The position numbers and the translations under genes are program-made. The notes under the pieces are model-generated. The model was not told where the DNA came from, did not search any database, and saw only the letters and a program-made list of their open reading frames with translations. From JANMAT01 sp031359995 (GTDB lineage: Bacteria; Actinomycetota; Acidimicrobiia; Acidimicrobiales; Ilumatobacteraceae): a DNA stretch of 64,000 nt. The stretch is taken from the NCBI GenBank assembly GCA_031359995.1, contig JANMAT010000196.1, positions 24,846 through 88,845 on the forward strand. The letters run 5' to 3'. Positions 46,347 to 55,223 of this stretch are shown here, in pieces; within the stretch, counting starts at the first letter, position 1, and every line of letters begins with the position of its first letter.

Positions 46347-47357
46347 ATGAGCTACCCGATCCTCAACCGCACGACCATGGAGACCGAGCGCAAAGGCCTC
46401 CTCCGCAAGAGCCGCATGCGGGAGATCCCCGCCCGTCGCGACGGTGTGATCCACGTGTTCCGCGTCGATGGCCAGCTCACCACCGGCCTGACCGCCGGCG
46501 ACATGGGCTTCGGCAACCTGACCGAGATCATCGAGGTCGACGCCCGCGAGCAGGACGTCACGGTGTCGCTCGGCGTGCCGAGCAGCGAGGACACGTTCGC
46601 GTTCACGGTGGATGCCCGCATCATCACCCAGGTCGCCCAGGCGATCGTGGCCGTGGCCAGTGGCATCGACAACATCGCCCCGGTGGTGACCCGCGAGGTC
46701 GAGAAGGTGCTCCGCTCGGTCGGTCGCAAGTACCGCATCGACAAGGCCGCCACGTGCGAGCAGGCCATGCGGGAGGCGCTCAGCGCCCTCGGTGCCCAGG
46801 ACGGCGCCCTCGACCGCTACGGCATGTCGGTCACCGACATCTTCGTGAAGATCTCCCTCGACAAGGGCGCCCAGCAGCACCAGGCGCTCCTCATCGAGGA
46901 GGACCGCAAGCGCGAGCTGATCCGGGCCCGCTACCAGACGAACTCCCTCGAGGAGGAGCTGCAGCGCGAGTCGATGGGCCTGCGGGCCAACTTCTGGCTC
47001 GAGCGCATCGCCGGCGGCGAGCCCGCCCTCGTGGCCATGATGCTGGCCCGTGGCGAGCGCCAGGTGCAGGACGTCATCTCCGATCTGCGGGCGGCCGAGC
47101 TCACCAAGCTGCAGCTGGCCCACCAGACGATGCAGAGCCTGATCGCCAGCGACAAGCTCGGTGACTGGGACCTGCAGACGCCGGCGCGCACGTTGCTGGC
47201 CGAGATGGGCAAGGTCATCCAGGAGAAGACCTTCGACTCCCGCAAGGGCATGCCGGCCGGGCTGACCGCGGCTGGTGAGATCGCCACGACCGCCACCACG
47301 TCGACGCCCAGCGAGGCGGGCATCGGTGTGACGGTGGGCGCCGACCTCGACAGCTGA
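46347..47357 (+). CDS. SPFH (band-7)-like soluble protein
   Basis: 336 residues from MSYPILNRTTME, with GAGGTG in front. Residues about 85-190 follow the SPFH pattern: FTVDARIITQVAQAIVAVAS, REVEKVLRSVGRKYRID, then LDRYGMSVTDIFVKISLDKG. A long charged helix follows (LLIEEDRKRELIRARYQTNS, about 195-260). There is no signal peptide or membrane segment, unlike most prohibitin/stomatin proteins, so it would be a cytosolic scaffold. The Ala/Thr-rich C-terminus ends one base into the next gene's ATG. Family assigned by pattern; function unknown. Confidence 0.6.
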   Translation: MSYPILNRTTMETERKGLLRKSRMREIPARRDGVIHVFRVDGQLTTGLTAGDMGFGNLTEIIEVDAREQDVTVSLGVPSSEDTFAFTVDARIITQVAQAIVAVASGIDNIAPVVTREVEKVLRSVGRKYRIDKAATCEQAMREALSALGAQDGALDRYGMSVTDIFVKISLDKGAQQHQALLIEEDRKRELIRARYQTNSLEEELQRESMGLRANFWLERIAGGEPALVAMMLARGERQVQDVISDLRAAELTKLQLAHQTMQSLIASDKLGDWDLQTPARTLLAEMGKVIQEKTFDSRKGMPAGLTAAGEIATTATTSTPSEAGIGVTVGADLDS

Positions 47358-48619
47358 TGGACCTCGTGCCGTTGGCCTGGCGGCCCGGCATCGTCGCCGC
47401 GGCGCTCGTGCTCCTCGGCTGCGTCATCGCCCGACCGTCGTCGGTGGTGCGGACGTACCACCGGATCCGTCGTGGGCTGGCCGTTCTCGGTCGGTTCATC
47501 GGCGACCTGTGCCTCCTGGCGGAGCACCGCGTGACGCGCTGGCGCCGCTCGCGCCAACAGGGTCCCATCGCCGTGGCGACGCTCGTCAGCGAGCTCGCCG
47601 AACGGCGGCTGATCGCCCCCAGCGACCGCACCCGCGCCCGACTCGTCGGTGTGCCGCGCGTCAAGCGCGGCATCGCCATCACCCTGGTCGCCTCAGCGTT
47701 CCTGCCCAGCGCGGCGTGGGTCGCCATGAATCGCTGGCCGAGCTCACCGTTCGGCCGCACCACCCAGTCGGCCTTTGCCGGCTGGAAGAAGGTCGAGGAT
47801 CGCGTCCGTTTCGGGCGTGGGTCCAAGGTGGCCGCCCAGGAGCAGGCCCGCACGACCGTGACATCGGCACCGGTGCGCGACGTGCTCGCGTGGCACCGCG
47901 TCGACCACGACGAGCCCGTGCTGTTCGGGAGCCTCGGTGACGAGGCGGCGCCGGCCGACTACGACGGCGACGGCCTGACCGACCTGGCCGCCTACACGAC
48001 CGGCACCGGCGCCTGGTCGATCGTCGGTCGCGCCGAACCGATCGAGCTCGGCGGTGAGGCCGGCGACGTGCCCGTGCCGGGCGACTACGACGGCAACGGC
48101 GCCGCCGAACCGGCGGTGTTCCGTCCGTCGACCGGCGAGTGGCTCGTCGACGGCGCGACCGCGTCGGTCGTGCTCGGCGGGGCCGAGGACGTGCCCGTGC
48201 CCGGGCGTTGGACCGCGGCGGCGACCACGATCCCCGCGGTGTTCCGCCCGTCGACGGGTCAGTGGCTGGTGAGCGGGCGGGAGCCGGTCGTGTTCGGCGA
48301 CCCGGGCGATCTGCCCGCGCCGGCCGACTACGACGGCGATGGCGTGCTCGACCTCGGAGTGTTCCGACCGTCGACCGGTGAGTGGTGGGTGCTCGGCCTG
48401 GCCGCGTCGCCCATCGCCTTCGGCAAGGCGGGCGACGTGCCCCTGCCCGGCCGCTACCTGAGCGATCCCCACGACGCTCCGGCGGTGTACCGCCCGTCGA
48501 CGGGGGAGGTGCTGGTGGTGGGGCACGAGTCCTTCGTCACCGGCTTCATGGACCGCACCCCGGTCCTGTTGCACACCGCCGACGGCCTGGTACCGGCGAC
48601 GGTCGTGCCGGCCGGCTGA
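47357..48619 (+). CDS. Membrane protein with five FG-GAP/VCBS-like repeats
   Basis: 420 residues. Hydrophobic segments lie at about 8-26 and 107-126, with an Arg-rich stretch between them. Residues about 190-400 hold five repeats of about 37 residues. Typical copies read GDVPVPGDYDGNGAAEPAVF then RPSTGEWLVDG; copies 1, 2 and 4 keep the DYDGDG/N calcium-loop-like turn, copies 3 and 5 lack it. The repeats probably fold as part of a beta-propeller outside the cell. Its ATG overlaps the SPFH-like stop (TGATG), so the two are coupled. No known function. Confidence 0.7.
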   Translation: MDLVPLAWRPGIVAAALVLLGCVIARPSSVVRTYHRIRRGLAVLGRFIGDLCLLAEHRVTRWRRSRQQGPIAVATLVSELAERRLIAPSDRTRARLVGVPRVKRGIAITLVASAFLPSAAWVAMNRWPSSPFGRTTQSAFAGWKKVEDRVRFGRGSKVAAQEQARTTVTSAPVRDVLAWHRVDHDEPVLFGSLGDEAAPADYDGDGLTDLAAYTTGTGAWSIVGRAEPIELGGEAGDVPVPGDYDGNGAAEPAVFRPSTGEWLVDGATASVVLGGAEDVPVPGRWTAAATTIPAVFRPSTGQWLVSGREPVVFGDPGDLPAPADYDGDGVLDLGVFRPSTGEWWVLGLAASPIAFGKAGDVPLPGRYLSDPHDAPAVYRPSTGEVLVVGHESFVTGFMDRTPVLLHTADGLVPATVVPAG

Positions 48620-48647
48620 CCCGGCCATCGCTCCGGCGTCGCCGGCC

Positions 48648-49307
48648 TCAGCCGAGGCGGGCGGCCAGCGTCGGGCCACCGGCGCCGCTCAGCGCGGGCA
48701 GCCCGGCTCGGCGCCCGGCGACCACCAGGACCAGGGCCCACGCCGGCCCGCACACCTCGGTGCCGCGCCCGTGGCGCCAGGGCGCGTCGGTGGCGATCAG
48801 ACCTACGCGGTCGAGCCGGCCGCGCCCGACGATCGGGCGCGGGGCTGACGGTCCGACGAGATGATCGAGCACCACGGCGATGGCCGCGGTGGACGGCGGC
48901 GTGGGAGGGTGGCCGAGGGCGACCCAGATGTCGAGGGCGTGCACCACGGCCTCGGTGAGCGCCACCGCCGGTCCGGTGCGCGGTGGCAGGGTCTGATCGC
49001 CCACCGCGGCGCGCAGTGACGCCGTCAGCTCGGGGAGCGGCCGGTCGGCCAACGCTCGGGCCAGGTGGTCGTGGGCCCGGTGGACGCCGCCGTGGCGGAG
49101 CACGGCCCGGGTGCGCTCGCCCGCCGAGATGCCGGCGTGGAGCAGCAGGTGCCCGGCCAACGTGCGCACCGACCAGCTCCGGCAGAGGGTGGGCGCGCCC
49201 CACTCCTCGGCCGTCAGTCGCTCCAGCCGCACGGCGGTGTCGAAGCGTGTCTCCTCGACCAGCGCCCACACCCGGTCCGGTTCCACCCTTTCGATCGTAT
49301 GGGCCAC
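48648..49307 (-). CDS. Maleylpyruvate isomerase family, mycothiol-dependent enzyme
   Basis: 219 residues. The DinB-like four-helix start (WALVEETRFDTAVRLERLTA, LCRSWSVRTLAGHLLLHAG) and a central EAVVHALDIWVALG give the metal-binding His set of the MDMPI/DinB group (residues near 52 and 123). These enzymes use mycothiol for isomerisation or thiol conjugation; many are uncharacterised. Family membership indicates an actinobacterial host. The N-terminus abuts the decayed Uma2 gene on the other strand. Confidence 0.8.
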   Translation of the reverse strand: MAHTIERVEPDRVWALVEETRFDTAVRLERLTAEEWGAPTLCRSWSVRTLAGHLLLHAGISAGERTRAVLRHGGVHRAHDHLARALADRPLPELTASLRAAVGDQTLPPRTGPAVALTEAVVHALDIWVALGHPPTPPSTAAIAVVLDHLVGPSAPRPIVGRGRLDRVGLIATDAPWRHGRGTEVCGPAWALVLVVAGRRAGLPALSGAGGPTLAARLG

Positions 49308-49318
49308 CGACCGCCGTC

Positions 49319-49794
49319 GTGCGTGTCGGCGACGGGACGGTGGTCGTGAACCCGCCGCCCGGCGGCCCCCACGAGGCCGCCCGGTTCGCGCCGGCCGGTC
49401 AGCTGTACCCCGCGCGGCCCGACGGGTTCCGTCTCGGCGGCGGTGGCGGGGTGGTGGTGGTCACCGGCGACCCCGCGACGGTCCGCGTCCCCGACCTGAT
49501 GGTGGTCACGCACGAGCAGGCCAGGGAGATCCGCATGACCTCGCCGCCGCTGCGGGCGGTCGAGGTCGTCTCCTCGGGTTCGTCCGTCGAGTGCGACCTC
49601 GTGACCAAGCGCCGCGAGTACGCCCGAGCCGGGTGCGTGCCTACTGGGTGCTCGTGCCCGAGCAGCCTGAGCTGATCCGCTTCCGCCTGGACGACGTCGC
49701 CTGCGTCGAGGTCGGCCGTACCGCAGGACGTCGACGCGTGCGCGTGGCCGAGCCGTTCGCCGTCACCCTCGACCTCGGACGGCTCGCGCCGTGA
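49319..49794 (+). pseudogene. Frameshifted Uma2-family (DUF820) PD-(D/E)xK nuclease
   Basis: In one frame VRVGDGTVVVNPPPGGPHEA runs to VPDLMVVTHEQA, VEVVSSGSSVECD and VTKRREYARAG, carrying the Asp, Glu and Lys of the PD-(D/E)xK site. At about 49640 the reading must change frame to continue as VRAYWVLVPEQPELIRFRL to the stop at 49794. One extra G in the GGG at 49639-49641 would restore A-G-V-R-A-Y-W, so a single-base loss explains the break. The usual first 25 residues are also missing at the junction with the isomerase gene. A sequencing error for the frameshift cannot be excluded. Confidence 0.7.
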
Positions 49795-49857
49795 GCGCGA
49801 AGCTCGGTGGACCCTCGCCGCCGAGGTGGCTGGCCTCGAGCAGGTCGCGGCGGGCCA

Positions 49858-50100
49858 TCAGCTCGCTGGCGGTTCCGTCGGCGCATGACATGCCGTGCCC
49901 AGGTAGGCATGGTGGTCCTTGGCCGCACCCATGGCGGCGGCGAACTTGGTGGAGTCGAGTTTGGGCGGATCGCCGGCGGCCTCTTCGTTGGCGATCCCCC
50001 ACGTGTTCATGACGGTCCCGAAGCCCTGCGTACGACGCCTTTCCCGGCGCCGTCGACACCACCCTCGGCGTCCTGCTTCATCTTGGCCTGGTAGGTCGTT
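49858..50100 (-). pseudogene. C-terminal remnant of an ABC solute-binding protein
   Basis: On the minus strand QGFGTVMNTWGIANEEAAGD and STKFAAAMGAAKDHHAYLGT line up with the C-terminal part of branched-chain-amino-acid-type binding proteins (compare GFGAQGWSVMMTIWEQAN and FKAQMGSTKENHIFGS in the intact gene at 50342). Upstream pieces such as TYQAKMKQDAEGGVDGAG are in another frame. No start or signal peptide remains. It faces away from the importer operon, so it is a separate decayed copy. Confidence 0.6.
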
Positions 50101-50313
50101 GCCTCGCCGACGAGCTGGCCCGTGAGCGTCGATGGGTCGGTCCGCCCGGGTGTGGCGCGTGTCGAGGGTCGGACTGGAGATGTCTACATCATCAATTGAT
50201 CTTCCGCCTTGACGCGAGCCGGTGGGATTGCTGGCTTGTCGCGGAGATGAAACGTGCGTCCACCCGTGGGTGTGCTTGACTGTGGCGGGGTCTGGGGGGG
50301 TTGATGTCGGACC

Positions 50314-50328
50314 TCGAACAACGTTCGA
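50314..50328. promoter_or_regulatory. LexA-box-like palindrome before the binding-protein gene
   Basis: TCGAAC-AAC-GTTCGA is a perfect 6+6 inverted repeat 13 bases before the GTG. The half-sites equal those of the actinobacterial SOS box, which however has a 4-base spacer, against 3 here. It may bind another regulator. The 200 bases further upstream show no clear promoter apart from AT-rich ATCAATTGAT at 50191-50200. Confidence 0.4.
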
Positions 50329-50341
50329 CCTAGGGGGACAT

Positions 50342-51919
50342 GTGTTCAATAAGACCACGACCGCGCGAGCGGTGGTGCCGCTTGTAGCGCTTGCGCTTGC
50401 GGTTGCCGCCTGCGGCAGCAGCAAATCGAGCTCGGGTGGAGCGACCACCGCGGCGCCAGCGGCGACCACCGCAGCCGCGGCCGCGACCACAGCCGCGGCG
50501 GCCACGACGGCGCCGACCACCGCGGCCGCTGGCACAGCCACCACGGCCGCCGCCACCGGCGGCAAGGGTGGCGTGAGCCCGGCCTGCAAGCCGGACGCGT
50601 CCATCGACAGCGTCGAAGGCGTCAACGCCGGCCAGTTCACGGCGGACATCGCCTGCGCCGCCACGAAGCCGCTGAAGGCCGCCGGTGACTCGATCACCAT
50701 CGGTCTGCAGAACCCGCAGGGCGATCCGAACGGCAGCTTCCCCGAGTACTCGTCGGCCGTCCAGGCCGCGGTGAAGTACATCAACGAGGAGCTCGGCGGC
50801 ATCGGCAGCGACGTGTCCGCCGGCAAGGCCGGTCGTCCGATCAAGCTCGAGACGTGCTTCATGGCCATCAACCCGGCTGACTCGCAGAAGTGCGCCAACG
50901 AGCTGGCCGGCAAGAAGCCGTTCACGGTGATCTCGTCGCTGAACTTCTTCGGCAACCACTTCCCGATCTACAAGCAGGCCGGCATCAACGTGATCGTCGG
51001 GACCCCGATCACCATCGGTGACTTCACCAGCGACGGCGTGTACGCCATCGGTGCCGGTGGTGGCTGCCTCGGCGCCCACACCGCGCTCGTCTACACCGCG
51101 ACCCAGATCCTGAAGGGCAAGAAGATCGCCGTTCCGTGGGCGGACACGCCTCCAGGCGTCGTGTGCTACTACGACCTCGAGAAGAAGCCGCTCGACGTCC
51201 TCCAGGGTTCGGTCAAGGGCACCTCGAAGCTGGCCGGCTCCATTCCCGACCTCACCCAGATCGGGATCCCGATCAAGCCGGCCACACCGGATCTGAGCGC
51301 CCAGGTCACCCAGATCCTGGACTTCAAGCCGGACGTGATCCTGTTCTCCGCGCAGGGTGCCGACTGCTGGAACCTGGTCGACGCCCTCGGTCGTCTCGGT
51401 TGGACCCCGGACAAGATCCCGCTGGTGATGACCGGCGCGTGCATCGACCTCGAGAAGCAGAAGGCGGCCGGCGCGTTGGCCAAGGGCATCTACTTCCTCG
51501 GTGCCGGTGGTGCGGTGCTCGGCGATCCGAGCCAGAACGCCGGCGATCGCTTCAAGCTCGAGTCGCAGGACTACGTCGACAAAGCGAAGAAGTACGGCAT
51601 GGAGGCGGCCGACATCCAGAAGGGCTTCGGCGCCCAGGGCTGGTCCGTGATGATGACGATCTGGGAGCAGGCCAACATCGCCGCCAAGAAGGGTGCGTTG
51701 ACGCCGGACTCGTTCAAGGCGCAGATGGGTTCTACGAAGGAGAACCACATCTTCGGTTCCGTACCCTTCGGATGCACTGCCGCACCGAAGCCGTACGTCG
51801 CCATCTGCAACGGCACGGCCAACCTGCTGCAGTGGGACGGCGCGAAGTTCGACGTCAAGAACCCGAAGTTCTCCGGCGTCGACCTGGTGGCCGGCACGGA
51901 GCTCAAGCCCGGGCCCTGA
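50342..51919 (+). CDS. ABC importer solute-binding lipoprotein (branched-chain amino acid/amide type)
   Basis: 525 residues, GTG start behind TAGGGGG. The signal ends in the lipobox LALAVAACGSS, followed by a linker of about 55 residues almost entirely Ala, Thr, Gly and Pro. The binding part begins SITIGLQNPQGDPNGSFPEY and has periplasmic-binding-protein type-1 features (AAVKYINEELGGIG, SQKCANELAGKKPF, VIVGTPITIGDF). Several Cys (CLGAH, VVCYYD, DCWNL, GACID) may pair. It captures the solute outside the membrane for the LivHM/LivG/LivF proteins encoded next; the solute is not certain to be an amino acid. Confidence 0.9.
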   Translation: MFNKTTTARAVVPLVALALAVAACGSSKSSSGGATTAAPAATTAAAAATTAAAATTAPTTAAAGTATTAAATGGKGGVSPACKPDASIDSVEGVNAGQFTADIACAATKPLKAAGDSITIGLQNPQGDPNGSFPEYSSAVQAAVKYINEELGGIGSDVSAGKAGRPIKLETCFMAINPADSQKCANELAGKKPFTVISSLNFFGNHFPIYKQAGINVIVGTPITIGDFTSDGVYAIGAGGGCLGAHTALVYTATQILKGKKIAVPWADTPPGVVCYYDLEKKPLDVLQGSVKGTSKLAGSIPDLTQIGIPIKPATPDLSAQVTQILDFKPDVILFSAQGADCWNLVDALGRLGWTPDKIPLVMTGACIDLEKQKAAGALAKGIYFLGAGGAVLGDPSQNAGDRFKLESQDYVDKAKKYGMEAADIQKGFGAQGWSVMMTIWEQANIAAKKGALTPDSFKAQMGSTKENHIFGSVPFGCTAAPKPYVAICNGTANLLQWDGAKFDVKNPKFSGVDLVAGTELKPGP

Positions 51920-51950
51920 CGTAGCTGGCACGTTTGTCGTGAACTCGTGG

Positions 51951-51989
51951 AAGGTGGGGCAACCGGACCTGGTCGGGTTGCCCCACCTT
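51951..51989 (+). terminator. Perfect 14-bp stem-loop after the binding-protein gene
   Basis: AAGGTGGGGCAACC (51951-51964) pairs perfectly with GGTTGCCCCACCTT (51976-51989) around an 11-nt loop. No T-run follows. Position between the binding protein and the permeases fits a partial terminator or an RNA-protecting hairpin that keeps binding-protein mRNA more abundant than permease mRNA. Confidence 0.75.
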
Positions 51990-52065
51990 CGGTAGTGCCA
52001 AGCTGCGGTGCAAGCACCGCAGCTGTCGTCTGCGTCGCGCCGCACGGCGCTGTTCCGGGGGGAAC

Positions 52066-54393
52066 GTGAAAGATCCGATCTTCTTCTTGCTGGTGGGACT
52101 CGGTAGTGGCTCGTTGTTCGCCATGCTCGGCTCGTCGATGGTGGTCGCCCACAAGGGCTCGGGTGTCATCAACCTTGCCCATCCGGCCATGGCCCAGTTC
52201 GTGGTGTACGACTTCATCGCCATGCGGACGAAGGGCTACCTGAAGCTGCCGTGGTTCGACTTCCTTCCGACCAACAAGACTGGCCTCAACTTCCCGGTCA
52301 CGATCAAGCTCTCGGACACGAAGGTTGCGTTCATCCCGGCGCTGCTGATCTCGCTCGTGATGGCGGCGCTGTTGGGCCTCATGGTCCACTTCCTGGTGTT
52401 CCGGCCCTTGCGGAGCGCGCCGCCGCTCGGCAAGGTGATCGGTTCCATCGGTGTGCTCACGTTCCTGGGCGGCGTGATGCAGTTGAACTTCTCCAAGCTC
52501 AACAACCCGAACCCCCGCCCCATCGTGCCCGAGGGGATCGTTCACAACTTCCTCGGCCTGGGGAAGGACTACACGCGGTCGAACCTGTGGCTGCTGCTCA
52601 TCGCCGTGCTCGTGGGCCTGGGCCTCTGGGCGCTGTACCGCTTCACCCGCTTCGGCATCGCCACCCGAGCGGCGGCGGGCAACGAGAAGGGCGCCGTGCT
52701 GCTCGGCTTCTCACCCGAGTTCCTCGCCGCCACCAACTGGGTCATCGCGTCGGTGGTCGCCGGCTTCGCCGCCATCATCGTCGGGCCCTTCGGCGGACCG
52801 GTGTCGCCGGTGCAGCTCACGGGCCAGCTCGGTTTCTTCCTCGCCGCCATGCTCATCGGTCGGCTCAACTCGATCGTGGGGGCAACGGTCGGCGGCATCG
52901 GCCTCGGCATGATCAAGGCGCTCAGCTCCAGTTGGCTCATCGCGCAGACGTGGTTCCCCCAGTGGCTGCGCAACGGTGTGCAGGAAGCGCTGCCGCTCGT
53001 GGCCATCGCCGTGGTGCTGTTCGTCACCGGTCGCAAGCTGCCGATCCGCGGCACGGTCGAGGAGAAGCGGCTTCCCCTGGCTCCGTATCCACGACGCATC
53101 TGGCAGCACACCGTGATCTGGAGCCTGGTGGTCATCGTCCTCGCCTACCACGGCCGTCACATCTTCGGCGGCAACCTTCCGTTCGCGCTGAGCACGGCCC
53201 TGATCACGGCCATCCTCATGCTCTCCTACGTGGTGGTCACCGGGTACGTCGGCCAGATCTCGTTGGCCCAGCTGACCCTGGCCGGCGCCTCGGCGTTCTT
53301 CATGGCCCGCATGATGGCGAATGGCAGCATCACCGACGTCAACCCGTTCAAGGTGTCGGGCCCGGGGCTTCCCTGGGTGCCGGCGATGGTGTTCGGCGTC
53401 CTGATGGCCATCGCCGTCGGGCTCATCCTCGCCATCCCCGCCCTGCGCATCCGAGGCGTGCAGCTCGCCGTCGTCACCATCGCCGCAGCAGTGACCATCG
53501 AGAAGCTGTACTTCGAGAACGACAAGCTGACCGGGCTGCGGGCAGGCGCACCTGGGTTCATCACCAGCCCGACGCTGTTCGGACTCAAGCTCGGATCCTC
53601 CGGTTCGGGCGGTCTGACCAACAACCCGTCGTTCATCCTGTTCTGCCTCTTCTGGCTCGTGGCGTGCTGCTGGCTCGTGGCCAACCTGCGACGCTCCGGT
53701 ACCGGGCGACGCTTCCTGTCGGTGCGGGCCAACGAGCGGGCGGCGGCGGCCGCCGGTGTCAACGTGCCGCGCACGAAGTTGCTCGCCTTCGGCATATCCG
53801 CCGGTCTGGCCGGCGTGGCCGGCTCGCTCATCGGCTTCCAACAGCAGAACGTCTCGTCGGCCAACTTCATCTTCGGCCTCGGGTTCCCGGTCATCGCGTT
53901 CGCCTACCTCGCTGGCATCACCAGCATCAACGGCGCCCTGGTGGGCTCGCTCCTGGCGCCGGTCAGCATCGCTGCGGCGTTCGGCAGCTACAACTTCCCC
54001 GGTGCCCGCATCACCGACTACCTGCCCGTCTTCGGCGGCATGGGCCTCGTCCTCACCGCGATCAGCAACCCCGGGGGCATTGCGCCGTTCACCCAGCCGC
54101 TGATGCGCCACGCGGGAGCGTGGCTGGTGAAGGCCCGCGGAGCGGAGTGGACCAGTTTCGTCCGCCGCTACGGCCCCTGGATCGTCGGTGGCTTCATCGG
54201 CGGCTACCTGGTGTGGCCGCTACGGGTCAGCACGTACTCGAAGTTCTGGATGCCACTGGTCGGCGTGATCCTGACCTTGCTGCTGATCCGCCCGATCATC
54301 CTCCAGATCTACTGGAAGGCGACCGGCAAGCCGATCCCGCCACCTGCCGGATCCCCACCGGCCAGCGTGGCGGCGCACGGAGGTGCTCAGTGA
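52066..54393 (+). CDS. Fused LivH-LivM permease of a branched-chain-type ABC importer
   Basis: 775 residues, GTG start behind GGGGGAAC. Residues 1-330 are the LivH half (GSGVINLAHPAMAQFVVYDF, then ATRAAAGNEKGAVLLGF as coupling loop). Residues about 340-660 are the LivM half (LSYVVVTGYVGQISLAQLTL, then SVRANERAAAAAGVNVPRTK). Two more hydrophobic helices follow near 690-745, an extension not seen in the second permease of the operon. In most bacteria LivH and LivM are separate. The stop overlaps the livG GTG (GTGA). Confidence 0.92.
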   Translation: MKDPIFFLLVGLGSGSLFAMLGSSMVVAHKGSGVINLAHPAMAQFVVYDFIAMRTKGYLKLPWFDFLPTNKTGLNFPVTIKLSDTKVAFIPALLISLVMAALLGLMVHFLVFRPLRSAPPLGKVIGSIGVLTFLGGVMQLNFSKLNNPNPRPIVPEGIVHNFLGLGKDYTRSNLWLLLIAVLVGLGLWALYRFTRFGIATRAAAGNEKGAVLLGFSPEFLAATNWVIASVVAGFAAIIVGPFGGPVSPVQLTGQLGFFLAAMLIGRLNSIVGATVGGIGLGMIKALSSSWLIAQTWFPQWLRNGVQEALPLVAIAVVLFVTGRKLPIRGTVEEKRLPLAPYPRRIWQHTVIWSLVVIVLAYHGRHIFGGNLPFALSTALITAILMLSYVVVTGYVGQISLAQLTLAGASAFFMARMMANGSITDVNPFKVSGPGLPWVPAMVFGVLMAIAVGLILAIPALRIRGVQLAVVTIAAAVTIEKLYFENDKLTGLRAGAPGFITSPTLFGLKLGSSGSGGLTNNPSFILFCLFWLVACCWLVANLRRSGTGRRFLSVRANERAAAAAGVNVPRTKLLAFGISAGLAGVAGSLIGFQQQNVSSANFIFGLGFPVIAFAYLAGITSINGALVGSLLAPVSIAAAFGSYNFPGARITDYLPVFGGMGLVLTAISNPGGIAPFTQPLMRHAGAWLVKARGAEWTSFVRRYGPWIVGGFIGGYLVWPLRVSTYSKFWMPLVGVILTLLLIRPIILQIYWKATGKPIPPPAGSPPASVAAHGGAQ

Positions 54394-55223
54394 ACCTGCC
54401 CGATGCCACCCTGCTCGAGACACGAGGCCTGACCGTCACCTACGGTGGCCTGAACGCCAACGACTCGATCGACATTGCCGTCGCCCACGGCAAGCTCACC
54501 GGACTCATCGGTCCGAACGGCGCCGGGAAGACCACCTTCATCGACGCCATCACGGGCTTCACCGCGCCCTCGTCAGGCACGATCCTGTTCGACGGGGTGG
54601 AGATCAACACCCTTCCGCCCGACGTCCGGGCCCACCGCGGCCTCTCACGGACCTTCCAGTCGCTCGAGCTCTTCGAGGACTTGACGGTGCGCGACAACCT
54701 GCTCGTCGCGGCCGAGCATCCCCGGTGGTACTCCTTCCTCGTGGACATCGTTCGGCCGAATCGCAAGGACGCCGGTCTCGAGGAGCAGGTCGCCTGGGCC
54801 CTCGACGTGATCGGGTTGCGGGCCATCGCCGACAAGCTGCCCAGCGACCTGTCCCATGGTCAGCGCAAGCTCGTCGGTGTATCTCGTGCGCTTGCCGCCC
54901 GACCCAAGTTGCTCCTGCTGGACGAGCCGGCCGCTGGTCTCGACACCGCCGAGTCACAAGTGCTCGGTTCGCACCTCCGTGACTTCCTGAGTCGTGACAT
55001 CTCGGTGTTTCTCATCGACCACGACATGGGCCTCGTGCTCAACGTGTGCGACTACATCTACGTCCTCGACTTCGGCCGCATCATCGCCGAAGGCACCCCG
55101 GCCGAGGTGCGGGCCAACCCGAAGGTCATCTCGGCCTACCTCGGTGACAGCGCCGGCGAGGAGCAGGCGCGAGAAGGCAGCGCCATCGGCCAACTCGATC
55201 ATGGATCCAAGGAGACAGCGTGA
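54390..55223 (+). CDS. livG: LivG-type ABC ATPase
   Basis: 277 residues. Walker A GPNGAGKT (41-48), signature LSHGQRKLVGVSRAL (His for the usual Gly), Walker B LLLLDEPAAGLD and switch His in FLIDHD. RGLSRTFQSLELFEDLTVRD is the LivG-specific stretch. Linked by GTGA overlaps to the permease before and livF after. It drives import from the cytoplasmic face together with LivF. Confidence 0.95.
   Translation: MNLPDATLLETRGLTVTYGGLNANDSIDIAVAHGKLTGLIGPNGAGKTTFIDAITGFTAPSSGTILFDGVEINTLPPDVRAHRGLSRTFQSLELFEDLTVRDNLLVAAEHPRWYSFLVDIVRPNRKDAGLEEQVAWALDVIGLRAIADKLPSDLSHGQRKLVGVSRALAARPKLLLLDEPAAGLDTAESQVLGSHLRDFLSRDISVFLIDHDMGLVLNVCDYIYVLDFGRIIAEGTPAEVRANPKVISAYLGDSAGEEQAREGSAIGQLDHGSKETA

Noticed and set aside
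50191..50200. Palindrome ATCAATTGAT upstream of the binding-protein gene
   Set aside because: Short, isolated and far (about 140 bases) from the start; noted as AT-rich sequence only.
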